A DNA stretch of 64,000 bases from Deltaproteobacteria bacterium (GCA_016699445.1 CP064976.1:2294001-2358000), one strand, 5' to 3'. Shown: positions 24,623 to 34,337, numbered from the stretch's first letter. Notes: a model not told the origin generated them from the sequence alone. Numbers and translations are program-made.

Positions 24623-25125
24623 ATCAAATGATTCCAAGTGAAATTATTGAAAAAAAGATTTTTTTGCTAAGAGGGTTAAAAGTGATCCTAAGTAATGATT
24701 TGGCTGAGCTCTATCAGGTAGAACCCAGAGCCTTAGTACAGGCTGTTAAGAGAAATATTGAGCGTTTCCCCGCAGATTTTATGTTTCAACTAACTGATGA
24801 AGAGTTCTTAAACTTGAAATCACAATTTGTGATTTCAAGTTGGGGTGGGTTGAGACGTTCAAGTCCTTATGCTTTTACTGAACAGGGAATTGCCATGCTC
24901 TCTAGTGTTTTAAAAAGTCAACAAGCTGTACTTGTGAATATCGAAATCATCCGCACTTTTGTCAGGCTGCGCCAGATCCTTTCAAGTCATAAAGATTTGG
25001 CCAGAAAATTTGAAGAACTCGAAAAGAGAGTAAAGGGTCACGATCATCATATTCAATCGCTGGTAGAAGCGATTCGACAGTTGATGAATCCCCCGGTGCC
25101 ACCCAAGAGGCGGATTGGGTTTTGA
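24619..25125 (+). CDS. ORF6N-domain protein (phage antirepressor-like)
   Basis: A 168-residue protein with an ORF6N DNA-binding domain over about residues 8-100. Family stretches are EKKIFLLRGLKVILSNDLAE, VKRNIERFPADFMFQLT and YAFTEQGIAML. The C-terminal part (about 115-150) is a charged helix, probably for oligomerisation. ORF6N domains occur in phage regulators and in many chromosomal genes. A 31-base perfect palindrome lies inside its coding sequence at 24811-24841. It overlaps the preceding unknown gene and may regulate it. Confidence 0.9.
   Translation: MNQMIPSEIIEKKIFLLRGLKVILSNDLAELYQVEPRALVQAVKRNIERFPADFMFQLTDEEFLNLKSQFVISSWGGLRRSSPYAFTEQGIAMLSSVLKSQQAVLVNIEIIRTFVRLRQILSSHKDLARKFEELEKRVKGHDHHIQSLVEAIRQLMNPPVPPKRRIGF
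24811..24841. repeat. 31-bp perfect palindrome inside the ORF6N gene
   Basis: Fifteen-base arms AACTTGAAATCACAA (24811-24825) and its exact complement (24827-24841) flank a single T. They encode the conserved LNLKSQFVISS part of the domain. Such length and perfection inside a coding region is unusual and could form a stem in mRNA or an internal operator. Confidence 0.85.
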
Positions 25126-25129
25126 AATT

Positions 25130-25387
25130 TTATTCGCCAAAACCTTTTAATGGGTTGAAGCCTTTGAAAGGCGATGGGCTAAGTCCTAAAGCATATTTAA
25201 TCAAATCAGCCGCTAGCCCAGGAAGTCCACCACCTGTTTCTCTTGGAGGTGATGACACCGGTGCTGTAATTCTATTGAGTCCAGGTGTTGCGACGGTAAA
25301 TTGCGGTGCTGGAGGTGTTGTGGACTCTGATCCTCTCGTTGGAAGTTGGTTTGGGATGGGTTGTGCTGTTGTTGGTTTTATAAACAT
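25130..25387 (-). CDS. Small Pro-rich protein, last gene of the unknown operon
   Basis: An 85-residue frame with a Pro/Thr/Ser-rich first half and a more hydrophobic end (GLPGLAADLIKYALGL). AGAGGA lies about 5 bases before its ATG and it follows the barrel-like gene by 14 bases, which favours this strand over the overlapping plus-strand frame. No family or signal peptide is recognised. Confidence 0.55.
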   Translation of the reverse strand: MFIKPTTAQPIPNQLPTRGSESTTPPAPQFTVATPGLNRITAPVSSPPRETGGGLPGLAADLIKYALGLSPSPFKGFNPLKGFGE

Positions 25388-25401
25388 AGTGTCCTCTGAT
25401 T

Positions 25402-26118
25402 TTAAAATCTGAGTCCGAGGCCAAGGCCTAGACCAAATACAAGTGACGCAGCTACTCCATTGGGAGAATCTTGTACCTGAATTGTGATAGGAATATGAAG
25501 TTCTCCATAAAAAGGATTAAGAAGTCTTGCGTGAAAAAGTCTTCCTACAGAAGCACCAGCATTCACTAAGGCTCCCGCATAACCACCATTAGGTGAAAAT
25601 CCTTGCATCAGCACGCCACCTTCCAAGCTCATATCAACAGTGACAGCTTCATCAAGCAGGGCCATCAAGCGAATTCCTGCAACAGCACCAGCTCTTTGGT
25701 TACCCGTAAAATTATCCCCATATTCACCACAGACGACAACACCACGCCCATCTACATTTCCAAAAAGTGTAAAATTTGCAGGTCGTGTGCGTGAGAGGCA
25801 TAAGGTCGAAGTAATTTCTGAAGCGCTTGTAAGATGGGCTCCTGCAGGTGAAAAAGTGAAGGCTGCTCCACCTGTCCCTCGTAGAAAACTGCTCATTTCA
25901 AGATTCCACGTAGCTCCAGTAAAATTACCTCCGGTGTTTGTTCCAGATTGTGGAGCTGTCATGGGGTGAGGGGTGCCTGCTTCGCCTGTTGTTTGAGGTG
26001 GAGGTGGGGTTGCTGTAGGACCTTCTGCATGAGTGTCTGGAGCTGTTTGAGCTGCAGCTCCTGCTGGAAAGAGTGTGAGAGCTAAGGGCAATAATGTTTG
26101 TCTTAAACTTAAATTCAT
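25402..26118 (-). CDS. Secreted, possibly outer-membrane beta-barrel protein
   Basis: A 238-residue protein with a signal peptide (cleavage near AGAAAQ, residue 24) and a Pro/Thr-rich linker to about residue 60. A glycine-rich beta-strand domain follows and ends in alternating residues with a terminal Phe (FGLGLGLGLRF). This end is typical of small outer-membrane barrels. No specific family is recognised. It lies 13 bases after the 1226-residue gene and shares its operon, so it may be the surface component of the unknown system. A good AAGGAG precedes the ATG. Confidence 0.72.
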   Translation of the reverse strand: MNLSLRQTLLPLALTLFPAGAAAQTAPDTHAEGPTATPPPPQTTGEAGTPHPMTAPQSGTNTGGNFTGATWNLEMSSFLRGTGGAAFTFSPAGAHLTSASEITSTLCLSRTRPANFTLFGNVDGRGVVVCGEYGDNFTGNQRAGAVAGIRLMALLDEAVTVDMSLEGGVLMQGFSPNGGYAGALVNAGASVGRLFHARLLNPFYGELHIPITIQVQDSPNGVAASLVFGLGLGLGLRF

Positions 26119-26131
26119 AAAAACTCCTTTT

Positions 26132-29100
26132 TTAATTCACCGGCTGTCCCGAAAGGCCAATGGCAGGTCCCATTTCGAAAGGAAGATCACGTGCAGGTTG
26201 TCCCAGAGTCGTAAAAACTCTGCGGAAAATATCGCGAACAAATGTTGGAAATTGACTGTTACCTAAGCTGAGTGCTGTGGCGCCCATGTCGTCCATTCCG
26301 TCGATATCAACGACGCCGTAGCGGGCAAAATTGATACAAGGTATTAGTGCATGAGTTTGTGGATCCAGTATAGATCCAAGACTAGCCTCCCATTCAGCAG
26401 CATTCTCGACGATTCCTTGTCGACGACTACTGCCGGGAATATCCACTCGATAAAAAGGGGCTGTTACAAAAAGATTCGAAACCCCTCTGCTTAAAAAATC
26501 TTCTGTACGAGGAGAGAGTGGGCTGCTTCCAAAAGAGACGAAATCAGCTCCATGACCCATGGTATAAGGGACGGGTTGACCGATGATGATAGTTGTTTCC
26601 ACGCAAGTACTACCTTCAGGCGCATTCGTAGGGCATGGAACAACTCTTGCGTCTGGATAAAGAGCAGGAGTCCACTGAGGAAATTGTTCAGCCACACGAG
26701 TGACTTCAAGGAAAGCATTCATCACACGAGAAGCTTCTGCTTCCGTATGGATTCCAAAAGTTGAGTAAGGGATCGACCAGGAAACATAAGCATTTCCCAC
26801 ATGAGAAGGATCATTTTCAGGACGTGTATGAGCAAATGATGCACTGTTTAAAAAATAAGATTGGATGACGGAGGCTCCGTTACGAGGCGCTTGGCTAATG
26901 GAAATATTTTGAGTGATTCCATCATTACGCCCCGAAGCTCCTGCTCGCATCACAGCGAGTGTTCTCCAAATTCTCTCAGTGCTGCCGATAACAACATTAG
27001 CAATGCTCGCAGGTGGGTTTGCACGTGCTTCCACAAAACCGCGGAAAATAGAAAAGTTTGCAGGCCCAAAGTGTTCTACAGGTGCTGTACGATGAACATC
27101 ATTAAGAGCACTTAAGGTTAACGGTGTGACAGCAAAAGCAGTATCGTAAATATCTTGAAGTCGAATGTAGCGTTTTCTTTCAGCGTGAGGTGTTCCTGCA
27201 TCTGTAGCCGTTCCACCGGCTGTAGGTGTTTGAGGAATGGTGATATCACGAGGTGTGAGCCAAGCATCAATCACAGGTCTTTCAATACCCAGAAGTGCCA
27301 AGTGATTGGCGATGACGGCGGAAGGGATTTCATCGTTGTTAATCACCAGAACTGGACCGACATCGGAGTTGGGTACAAATTGAAGATAATCCAAAATCTG
27401 TTGTCGGATATCATAACCATCAGCCGGTTCCACAGTCAGTGGGCGGCTATGATCAACAGCCACAGGAGCATTCGGTGTGATGTGCGACACTTCTGAAAAG
27501 TAAGCCGCTGTTCTCAGTTTGTAGAGAACATTAATATCCACATGGTCTGAGGGGTTAGAACCAATACGTGGATTAAAGCCAAGCGTTGCTAGAGCAGCAT
27601 TTGTCAACGATTCGCCATGAACAGCTTCTGTACTGATAGGTACTTCATAAAGAGGATGATGAATGTTTGTAGGCCATTGAAGTTGAAGTGGGTTAGTGGC
27701 TGTAGCCATGTCGAGATCTTCGATGACAAGTGTGTGTGTGGCATCTATGGGAAGCAATCTGAGGTTTTGGGAGTAAGCTTTCATTCCAGTGCCTTCACCA
27801 TTTTGGGAAGGTTGTAATGAAGAGGAAATGGTAACGACATTTCCAAAATCACGACGTGATCTCAAAAGTCTGCGATTTTCTCCTAACACGCTGACACCAA
27901 TTTCTTGAGAACCATTAGGGAGTGTCCGTGTTTCACCTACATGTCGAATCCATGGATCAGCCAAAGTGCCTCGTTGAAAGGCTTCTGCTGCTTGATCCAC
28001 ACTCAAAGGAAGAACATTTAATGTTGTAGCATTCACGCCTTGAGTGCCTGGAATGCGTGTGTGGTAGCGGTCATCGGCATGATACCATGTTCGGCTGCGG
28101 CTTACGGGCTGACCATTAAGACCGTGTGTGGTGTTAGGTTGTAGCAACCATTCCAATCCACCGATGAGTGTGCGTACTTCATGATTATTGACCTGAGATG
28201 TGCGGTAGTCAGGTCTTAAGGCAGCTAATACATTCAATGCTCTAAAACTTTCGCGAGTAATCGTGGAGCCCGAATGGTGACGGATACTTCCATCCGCATT
28301 GGGCTCTACATAGGAATTTAGCAATGCGCTAATAGTGGCTCTTGAGAGCAATTCTCCACCACCAGCAACGCTTAAATTTTGTTGGATACGATTCAGCACT
28401 ATTGGAAGGCTTACTTGTCCATCACGAACAAGAGCTGTTGTGGCTGTTGAAGGAAGTCCCGTCGCAGCTGCGAGAGCTTCCGCTAGATCTGAGTCTGTAC
28501 GTCGAATCGTTTGTGTATGGCCTTCGGCATCGGGAAGCCCTTGAGCTTCATAATCGATGAGAAAGAGTGTTCCATCATTTCTTTGAGCTCTACTGACACG
28601 CAGAGGCTCTCCATCATTTGAAGGTCGAGGTGGGGCTGAAGGGTATTGTCGGACAAAGTTTAAAACTTCATGACGAAATCTTTCTGATAAAGCAGCTTGT
28701 TGTGCTGGTGTTTGGACAATACCTTCGATTTGAAAAGTTCCATCAGGTTGATTACCGCTTAAGTACAGATGAGCGTCTCCAGCACCGTGTCCCATCGGGT
28801 CAGAGAGAATTTGAACGTTTTCTTGTATGATATTTACAACATTTGGAGGAAGAGCCACCACACCTGGTGCAGCGTTCACTTCACTTCTGAAAGTATTCCA
28901 AGGATAGTGAAAAAACTCCCCTAATGTGTTGAAGTGAGGGGTGATCGAAGGCGGCGGTGCTACAGCTCTTCCCGAAAGAGAGACGTTGTTTGTCACACTA
29001 TTAAAACGAACTCCCAGAGAAGGAATACGAACACTTAAAGTGGGAATGCTGGAATCAATCGTTGTCGGCCCTAATCGTGTGACGCTGTGGGTTGAAGAAC

Positions 29101-29812
29101 CCTCCACCACTTCGAAACCCGTCACTTGAACAGAGACATCAACACCTTGAAGATGTCTGTCTGTACCAAGAATGGGACGAATAACTCCCGAAATACCTTC
29201 AGCATTGGTTGTGATGCGACTTAAGAGATCAATAAAGGATTGGTTTTGAAGAGGTTGGCCATTAGGCCCTATGGCTTGATTGGTAGGATTTGAGATTTCC
29301 GTGGTCGAACGAATAGGTGCGAGCTCTCCGTTAGCTCCCAAAACTTGAAAGTGAATCGTCCCATCTTCATGTAGATTGATCGCGATGCGTGCACTACCTT
29401 CCACACGGCCTGATAGAGCGATCACAAGGTCACGAAAAGGAAAACCCGCAAAGTCTAATCCTGGAATATTTCTTGGAAGTTGTATGGCATCTCTTCCAAC
29501 AAGTGTATTTGGAATAATAATTGTGGCACTGACTGCAATAAGTGAACGAGGTCTGAATGAAGAATGAACAGGTGATGAAGGTCCTGTAGGAGTTGCTAGT
29601 TGAGATTGAGGAGTTGTTGTTGGTGCTACAGGTCGTCGGGGTTGTGCACAACGTTGAGCCGAGAAATCAATAACTGTTTGTCGTGGCACATAAGTATAAC
29701 GATCTACAGATCTTCTAGGAGAAGATCCTGCACCCTCTCTATTTTTGGGAGAATGATCTGTATCTTGATGTGGTTTTGGTGCACGGGCAGATGTGTTTTT
29801 AACGGGATCCAT
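26132..29812 (-). CDS. Giant protein of unknown function, 1226 residues
   Basis: I do not recognise this protein. No signal peptide or membrane helix is seen. Residues about 1-85 are Pro/Ser/Thr-rich and likely disordered. The rest is rich in Val, Ile, Thr and Asn, with many predicted strands and scattered loops, and only five or six Cys, some in CPTNAPEGSTC near residue 1085. The start at 29812 (MDPVKNTSARAPK) is chosen because GGAGAGG precedes it and it overlaps the upstream gene by only 14 bases; an in-frame extension to 29890 would overlap more. It is co-directional with another giant gene upstream and a barrel-like gene downstream. Confidence 0.75.
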   Translation of the reverse strand: MDPVKNTSARAPKPHQDTDHSPKNREGAGSSPRRSVDRYTYVPRQTVIDFSAQRCAQPRRPVAPTTTPQSQLATPTGPSSPVHSSFRPRSLIAVSATIIIPNTLVGRDAIQLPRNIPGLDFAGFPFRDLVIALSGRVEGSARIAINLHEDGTIHFQVLGANGELAPIRSTTEISNPTNQAIGPNGQPLQNQSFIDLLSRITTNAEGISGVIRPILGTDRHLQGVDVSVQVTGFEVVEGSSTHSVTRLGPTTIDSSIPTLSVRIPSLGVRFNSVTNNVSLSGRAVAPPPSITPHFNTLGEFFHYPWNTFRSEVNAAPGVVALPPNVVNIIQENVQILSDPMGHGAGDAHLYLSGNQPDGTFQIEGIVQTPAQQAALSERFRHEVLNFVRQYPSAPPRPSNDGEPLRVSRAQRNDGTLFLIDYEAQGLPDAEGHTQTIRRTDSDLAEALAAATGLPSTATTALVRDGQVSLPIVLNRIQQNLSVAGGGELLSRATISALLNSYVEPNADGSIRHHSGSTITRESFRALNVLAALRPDYRTSQVNNHEVRTLIGGLEWLLQPNTTHGLNGQPVSRSRTWYHADDRYHTRIPGTQGVNATTLNVLPLSVDQAAEAFQRGTLADPWIRHVGETRTLPNGSQEIGVSVLGENRRLLRSRRDFGNVVTISSSLQPSQNGEGTGMKAYSQNLRLLPIDATHTLVIEDLDMATATNPLQLQWPTNIHHPLYEVPISTEAVHGESLTNAALATLGFNPRIGSNPSDHVDINVLYKLRTAAYFSEVSHITPNAPVAVDHSRPLTVEPADGYDIRQQILDYLQFVPNSDVGPVLVINNDEIPSAVIANHLALLGIERPVIDAWLTPRDITIPQTPTAGGTATDAGTPHAERKRYIRLQDIYDTAFAVTPLTLSALNDVHRTAPVEHFGPANFSIFRGFVEARANPPASIANVVIGSTERIWRTLAVMRAGASGRNDGITQNISISQAPRNGASVIQSYFLNSASFAHTRPENDPSHVGNAYVSWSIPYSTFGIHTEAEASRVMNAFLEVTRVAEQFPQWTPALYPDARVVPCPTNAPEGSTCVETTIIIGQPVPYTMGHGADFVSFGSSPLSPRTEDFLSRGVSNLFVTAPFYRVDIPGSSRRQGIVENAAEWEASLGSILDPQTHALIPCINFARYGVVDIDGMDDMGATALSLGNSQFPTFVRDIFRRVFTTLGQPARDLPFEMGPAIGLSGQPVN

Positions 29813-32800
29813 GGGGGGTACCTCTCCTTCCGGTACGTCCTTCAGGAGCCCCCACTCCCCAAGCACGTAAAGCTCTAGCTGTTCCGTCAATACTATTCAC
29901 TTGTACACGCACTCCACCACCTTGTGTTTCTACAGGAATATCAACACCATTAAGTACACGTACTTCTCCAGCAGGTGTCATCGCTTGAATATCCCCATCT
30001 GTTGTGACTCTTACAGTTGAAGAATTATCCATTCCCACACGAGCAGGTGAGGCGACGCTAGCTGTTGAGTTTGCATGATCACTAAAGGCAAGATTCACTC
30101 TTCCATTTCCTTCGCCTGTTCCAAGGCCAGCATTGAGACGAAGATCAGATGTGCCACGAGCATGAAAAGTTAAATGAGAAGGGGCTGCTGTAGGAATCCT
30201 CAATCTGAAGTTGTTATGAACGGTGAGGCCTCCTGCAAGTGTCGCACCTGCAATAACTCTTTCTCTAGAACTCCCATCAGAGTCTAAAGATCCTGAAATG
30301 TCGATGACTGAAGGCACTCCCGTATAACCTTGGCCTTCTGTAGTTAGAATTGTCGACAGCCTAAGATCCGATGTATTATTGATGCCTAAGGCAGGGATTT
30401 TGAGTACTCCATGATCTTGCGCTTGTAGGGTGCCGTCATTACGGTCAGCTATTGTTAAATGTCCTGACATGGCAAGTGAGCCTTCTGGTGCTCTGGCATT
30501 TAATCGATGTGTTACGTCAAGCCGATTATTTCCAGCTAAAATCGCAGGTCGAGGAAGAGCAAGCCCTCCATGAGTTTCTCTATCTACAACCGCCAAGCGT
30601 GCATCAATAATATCGTTCGATGCAAAAGATGTTCTAGGATGTCTAGGATGATTGCTGGTTCTTGCTACGAGAGAGGTGTTTAGGTTGTGAGTGTGTCCAT
30701 GATCGCCTGTTGAGATAGCAATTCCATTACCTCTTGTTTGTAGACGAGAACGGAAGGCAATATTTCTTGGTGTAGTGATTCCTAAAGTTCTTAATGTAGA
30801 AGGTGATGGGAGAATTCTTCGAGAAAGAGCATCCATAAATCGGACGATTCCTGGAGACGTTTCATGTTGAATCCAGTTCAAGAAGTCTGTTGAAGCCGTA
30901 AAATCAGTTGTCGCATCTAAACCTGTAAGATGGGTCCCGTTAAGATCGATTTGTCCTGTTCTTGAAATGCCAACATTCACGTCAAGATCAAGAGGGTTAT
31001 TAGAAGCAATTCCTACATCTAACTGCCTTCCTGATTGCCCACCTGAGCCATGATATTGTGCTGAAATAGCGCTAGAGGGTAATGAGGCTCCCAGAGCCAA
31101 ACGAATTCCAGTTTGTCCACTGATACGAAACATAATATCTCTTAGGGTGGTATGATCTCTTGTAGATAAAGATCCTGAGCCATCTGTAGCTACAACAGCA
31201 TTAATAGCGGCCAATTGAGAATTTACACTTCCGACTCTGACGTCTACAAATGGATCGGAAGATCCTAAGGTACTCAATACTTGATCATAAGTGAGATGAG
31301 AAAAATCCAAGCCTAATAAAGCAAGAGGATTAAAACCACCAAGACTGGCGCTTACATTAAGCTGATGCGTATCTGAGCTAAGACCAGACACATTAGCTTG
31401 AAAAGTCGATGGATCACCAACGCTCAATCCTTGCACTCTTAATGAGCTGCTGTCACTGGTGAGTGTCGCTACAGTATGAAGAGGATCAAAAACATTGGGA
31501 ATGTTGATCGTGTATGTTGTTGCAGAAGGGTTAATATTGGTTGTGTTAATAGGATGTCCAAATGCACTGACATTTGTATTAACCTCTTGAGCTGGTGTGT
31601 TGACTGTTAACGTAACACGACCTGCTTGGGTGCCACTAGCAGCAAGTGTGATAGGCGCATTGTCTGTTGCCTGAGCTGTGATATCCCCATTTACATTAAG
31701 AGCACCTGAAGAAACATTGGCTGAAAAAGAATGAAGATAAAAAGGAATGTTAGAATTATCATCAGAATCTCTATGTCTGATATCTAAAGCAAGATCAGAG
31801 ATACCTGCATTTGTAAGAGTTGTATCAGGAGTTGCTTCAGCCCCACAGCGTGCATCAGTATGAATGCGTAATTCTCTAAATCCTGTATGAGGAATTCTGA
31901 GTACAAAACCACTTTCAGAAGGTCTGGCTTCAAATTGAGCACCAAGGTTTAGTCCTGTCAGTGTCATCGGTCCGAGGTGTAATGTAGGAAGTGTGGTTAT
32001 GTTTGGGGATGTAGCGGCATTTATGTTGGAAGCTAATGAGAGAGCGATGGTGTTGGGGTCCACCATGTTGACTCCTCGTGCACGTTCGGGGTGAGCAGCG
32101 TCAGTGTAGTAATTAATTATTCTTTCAGTGAGTGCACTTGGAGTAGAGATAAGAACGGGTTCTGCTGTTCCAAAGAGCATAGGTGTGACTTGATCCGTGA
32201 TAGGCATAACCACAGGAGAGCCTAAGATGTTTCCACTAAACTGAATACGCCCATGAGCATCTTGAGAAATATCAATACTCGTAATTTGGGCTGTTACAAA
32301 ATTAGGGAGATGCCAGCTCGTTCCAGGAATGCCGGGTGCGTGCTGAATAAGAAATGGTGTTACTGTAATTCTACCGGTTAATCGTCCATTATGAACGCCT
32401 AACCTCATGGTATAAGTGGCTCCTGTTTGACCATTTTCACCAGCAGGAATTTCAAGGCCGTTTGCATAACGTCCAGGTTTTAAACCTGCGCTTAAAATAA
32501 TATCATGTGTCCCTGTATCAACCACTTGATGAGCTGCATCTCTGACAAAGCTGGTAAAAGCTGCTGTAGATTGAGTGCGTCCTCGAACGTATTCCAAGAC
32601 AGATCTTCCTGAATTTTCTATGCAATGAGGAGAGGCCAATCCTGTTGCGTTTGAATGTGCTCCTGCAGGAAGTGAAAAGGGGAGATTGGCAATAAGTTGT
32701 ACATGTTGTGATGCTTCTTGAAAAATATCCCGTGCCTGTCTCCCGAATGAAATATCGAGTGAAGGAATAGGCTGTCTTAAACCTTCATGCTGTTCTGAAG

Positions 32801-32861
32801 AGGTGTTGGTTTCAATTCTTCGATGCCGAGCTCTATGGTGTCCGTGAACTGGTGGGCTCAT
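29799..32861 (-). CDS. Giant beta-rich protein of unknown function, 1020 residues
   Basis: Unrecognised. The protein begins with a His/Arg-rich, polar segment (MSPPVHGHHRARHRRIE), without signal peptide. It continues as a long series of short beta-strand-like units rich in Ser, Thr, Asn, Gly and Asp. Phrases such as GLNLGAQFEARPSESGFVLR and VSASLGGFNPLALLGLDF suggest repeated strand-turn-strand units like those of AsmA/TamB-type or adhesin-like proteins, but I could not match a family. GGAGG lies 6 bases before the ATG at 32861. Its 3' end overlaps the next giant gene by 14 bases, so the two are coupled. Confidence 0.75.
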   Translation of the reverse strand: MSPPVHGHHRARHRRIETNTSSEQHEGLRQPIPSLDISFGRQARDIFQEASQHVQLIANLPFSLPAGAHSNATGLASPHCIENSGRSVLEYVRGRTQSTAAFTSFVRDAAHQVVDTGTHDIILSAGLKPGRYANGLEIPAGENGQTGATYTMRLGVHNGRLTGRITVTPFLIQHAPGIPGTSWHLPNFVTAQITSIDISQDAHGRIQFSGNILGSPVVMPITDQVTPMLFGTAEPVLISTPSALTERIINYYTDAAHPERARGVNMVDPNTIALSLASNINAATSPNITTLPTLHLGPMTLTGLNLGAQFEARPSESGFVLRIPHTGFRELRIHTDARCGAEATPDTTLTNAGISDLALDIRHRDSDDNSNIPFYLHSFSANVSSGALNVNGDITAQATDNAPITLAASGTQAGRVTLTVNTPAQEVNTNVSAFGHPINTTNINPSATTYTINIPNVFDPLHTVATLTSDSSSLRVQGLSVGDPSTFQANVSGLSSDTHQLNVSASLGGFNPLALLGLDFSHLTYDQVLSTLGSSDPFVDVRVGSVNSQLAAINAVVATDGSGSLSTRDHTTLRDIMFRISGQTGIRLALGASLPSSAISAQYHGSGGQSGRQLDVGIASNNPLDLDVNVGISRTGQIDLNGTHLTGLDATTDFTASTDFLNWIQHETSPGIVRFMDALSRRILPSPSTLRTLGITTPRNIAFRSRLQTRGNGIAISTGDHGHTHNLNTSLVARTSNHPRHPRTSFASNDIIDARLAVVDRETHGGLALPRPAILAGNNRLDVTHRLNARAPEGSLAMSGHLTIADRNDGTLQAQDHGVLKIPALGINNTSDLRLSTILTTEGQGYTGVPSVIDISGSLDSDGSSRERVIAGATLAGGLTVHNNFRLRIPTAAPSHLTFHARGTSDLRLNAGLGTGEGNGRVNLAFSDHANSTASVASPARVGMDNSSTVRVTTDGDIQAMTPAGEVRVLNGVDIPVETQGGGVRVQVNSIDGTARALRAWGVGAPEGRTGRRGTPHGSR

Positions 32862-32942
32862 ACACAACCTCCATATCCCCCGATGAGGGAAGTGTGTGCG
32901 TTAAATATATTTAAAAAAGTGATCATGATAATCTTCTCAGTT

Positions 32943-33281
32943 TTAACTTCTTACCCATCTAATAAACCTGCTTACTCCCTTAAAAATACCCAAACTAAAT
33001 ATTCCTAAAGCGAAACCAACACCAAGCCCAGTACCTGCTGCTGTGTGATTATTACTGTTGTTCATTGACACGCATTCTTCTCGGGAGATTGTTGCAGCTT
33101 GATGAGGATTGGTGACAGGAGAGGGTTTGAAACAACCACCAGAGACAACGCTTGTCAGTGCAAGTCCGGCTAATGCATAGGTTGAAGAGGGATTTCTATT
33201 TGGTTCATTTGTTGTTGGTATCGTATAGCCAAAAGGCTTGTAAGTGATGAGCGAAACACCTGTATTAATTGTTGGTACCAT
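32943..33281 (-). CDS. Small membrane protein, first gene of the unknown operon
   Basis: A 112-residue protein with two hydrophobic segments, about residues 35-48 (YALAGLALTSVVSGG, followed by Cys) and 83-100 (GLGVGFALGIFSLGIF). The first resembles a lipoprotein box but is too far from the N-terminus to be standard. A ribosome-binding site (AGAGGGAG) precedes the ATG. A candidate -10 (GATAAT, plus-strand 33304-33309) lies upstream, making this the likely first gene of the operon. No family is recognised. Confidence 0.6.
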   Translation of the reverse strand: MVPTINTGVSLITYKPFGYTIPTTNEPNRNPSSTYALAGLALTSVVSGGCFKPSPVTNPHQAATISREECVSMNNSNNHTAAGTGLGVGFALGIFSLGIFKGVSRFIRWVRS

Positions 33282-33408
33282 AAAAATTCTCCCTCTAACT
33301 TAAATTATCGTCACACATCTCAAAACGTTTCGGAAAAACGGCCTATCAAATTAATTTTTATGAATATTTTTTGCAGAATTTATGACGCGCTGAGTTGCTT
33401 GCGAGGTG

Positions 33409-34335
33409 TTAACGGTAGAGAGCAAGTCTTAGGGAGCCATCTCGGGGCATTTTGTCACCCAAAAATGTTTTGAGAGCGCCTTTTAAATAATTTTCGCTCA
33501 GATCTTTTGGGTTTCCATAGCGGATACGGAGTTTTAATCCTGTTTTATCGAGTGTGGAATAGAGAGAAGGTTTTTTGCCAGCTTTTAAGTCACTTGGGCT
33601 CTCATGACCTGCAATGGTTTGCTTGTTTCTGTCTTGTGTATGAATAAAAACCAAATGATTATTTCTTTGATTTCCAAAACTATCCTGAATCTCGGCCTGA
33701 CTTACAGAAAGTGCTGCCGTCCATTCCAAAAAAGATTTTTCATGAATGATTCCCAGTCCATTGAGCAAGGGAGGGGAAACTTCAACAACCAAGAATGTTT
33801 TATTGTTTTTAGATACTCTCATGTAAACTTCAGCACCTCCTAAAACCCAGCCCAAGTAGAGATGAACTTCATTTTTGTAGCCCTCATCCCTTCGAACGCT
33901 TCTGGCTATTTTAAGCTGTATGTTACTTTCTTTGTTTCTGATTTTTAAGGTTTCTTCAGCGATTTGTGACTGATCGTATCCGATTTTTCTGCTGACTTCA
34001 TAACACCCATTAAAAGGCTTTGATTCAAATTGATGTCCAAAATGAGCACGTGAGTGTTCTAAAATCATCATCGCAATTTTTTTAGAAATATCTTCAGGTG
34101 TTTCAAGTTTAGGGAGTTCTTGTTTGCCACGATGAATCCTTAAAACATTCAAAATGCTATCTGGCGGGCAAACAAGTTTGTGTCTTTTGCCTAGAGCAAC
34201 TTCGCCAGGATGAGCCATCACTAAAGGCATGTTTATCGTTCCGCTGGAAGCGTCTCCTGAAAAATGAGCGAAAAAATTACTGTAGTCCCAAGTCGACTGA
34301 AGAGGCGGTGTGAATAAATTAAAATTTGAGCGCAT
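33409..34335 (-). CDS. Unknown cytoplasmic protein, 308 residues
   Basis: A 308-residue protein with no signal peptide or membrane helix and a mixed alpha/beta composition. Notable stretches are RSVRRDEGYKNEVHLYLGWV near residue 148 and a basic C-terminus (LGDKMPRDGSLRLALYR). No family is recognised. A 9-base inverted repeat lies just upstream (34338-34365). It follows the second DUF4143 ATPase by about 50 bases in the same direction, so co-transcription is possible. Confidence 0.65.
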   Translation of the reverse strand: MRSNFNLFTPPLQSTWDYSNFFAHFSGDASSGTINMPLVMAHPGEVALGKRHKLVCPPDSILNVLRIHRGKQELPKLETPEDISKKIAMMILEHSRAHFGHQFESKPFNGCYEVSRKIGYDQSQIAEETLKIRNKESNIQLKIARSVRRDEGYKNEVHLYLGWVLGGAEVYMRVSKNNKTFLVVEVSPPLLNGLGIIHEKSFLEWTAALSVSQAEIQDSFGNQRNNHLVFIHTQDRNKQTIAGHESPSDLKAGKKPSLYSTLDKTGLKLRIRYGNPKDLSENYLKGALKTFLGDKMPRDGSLRLALYR

Positions 34336-34337
34336 AA

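Noticed and set aside
25122..25412. A 96-codon plus-strand frame opposite the Pro-rich gene
   Set aside because: The minus-strand frame has a better ribosome-binding site and fits the operon spacing. The plus frame looks like its shadow.
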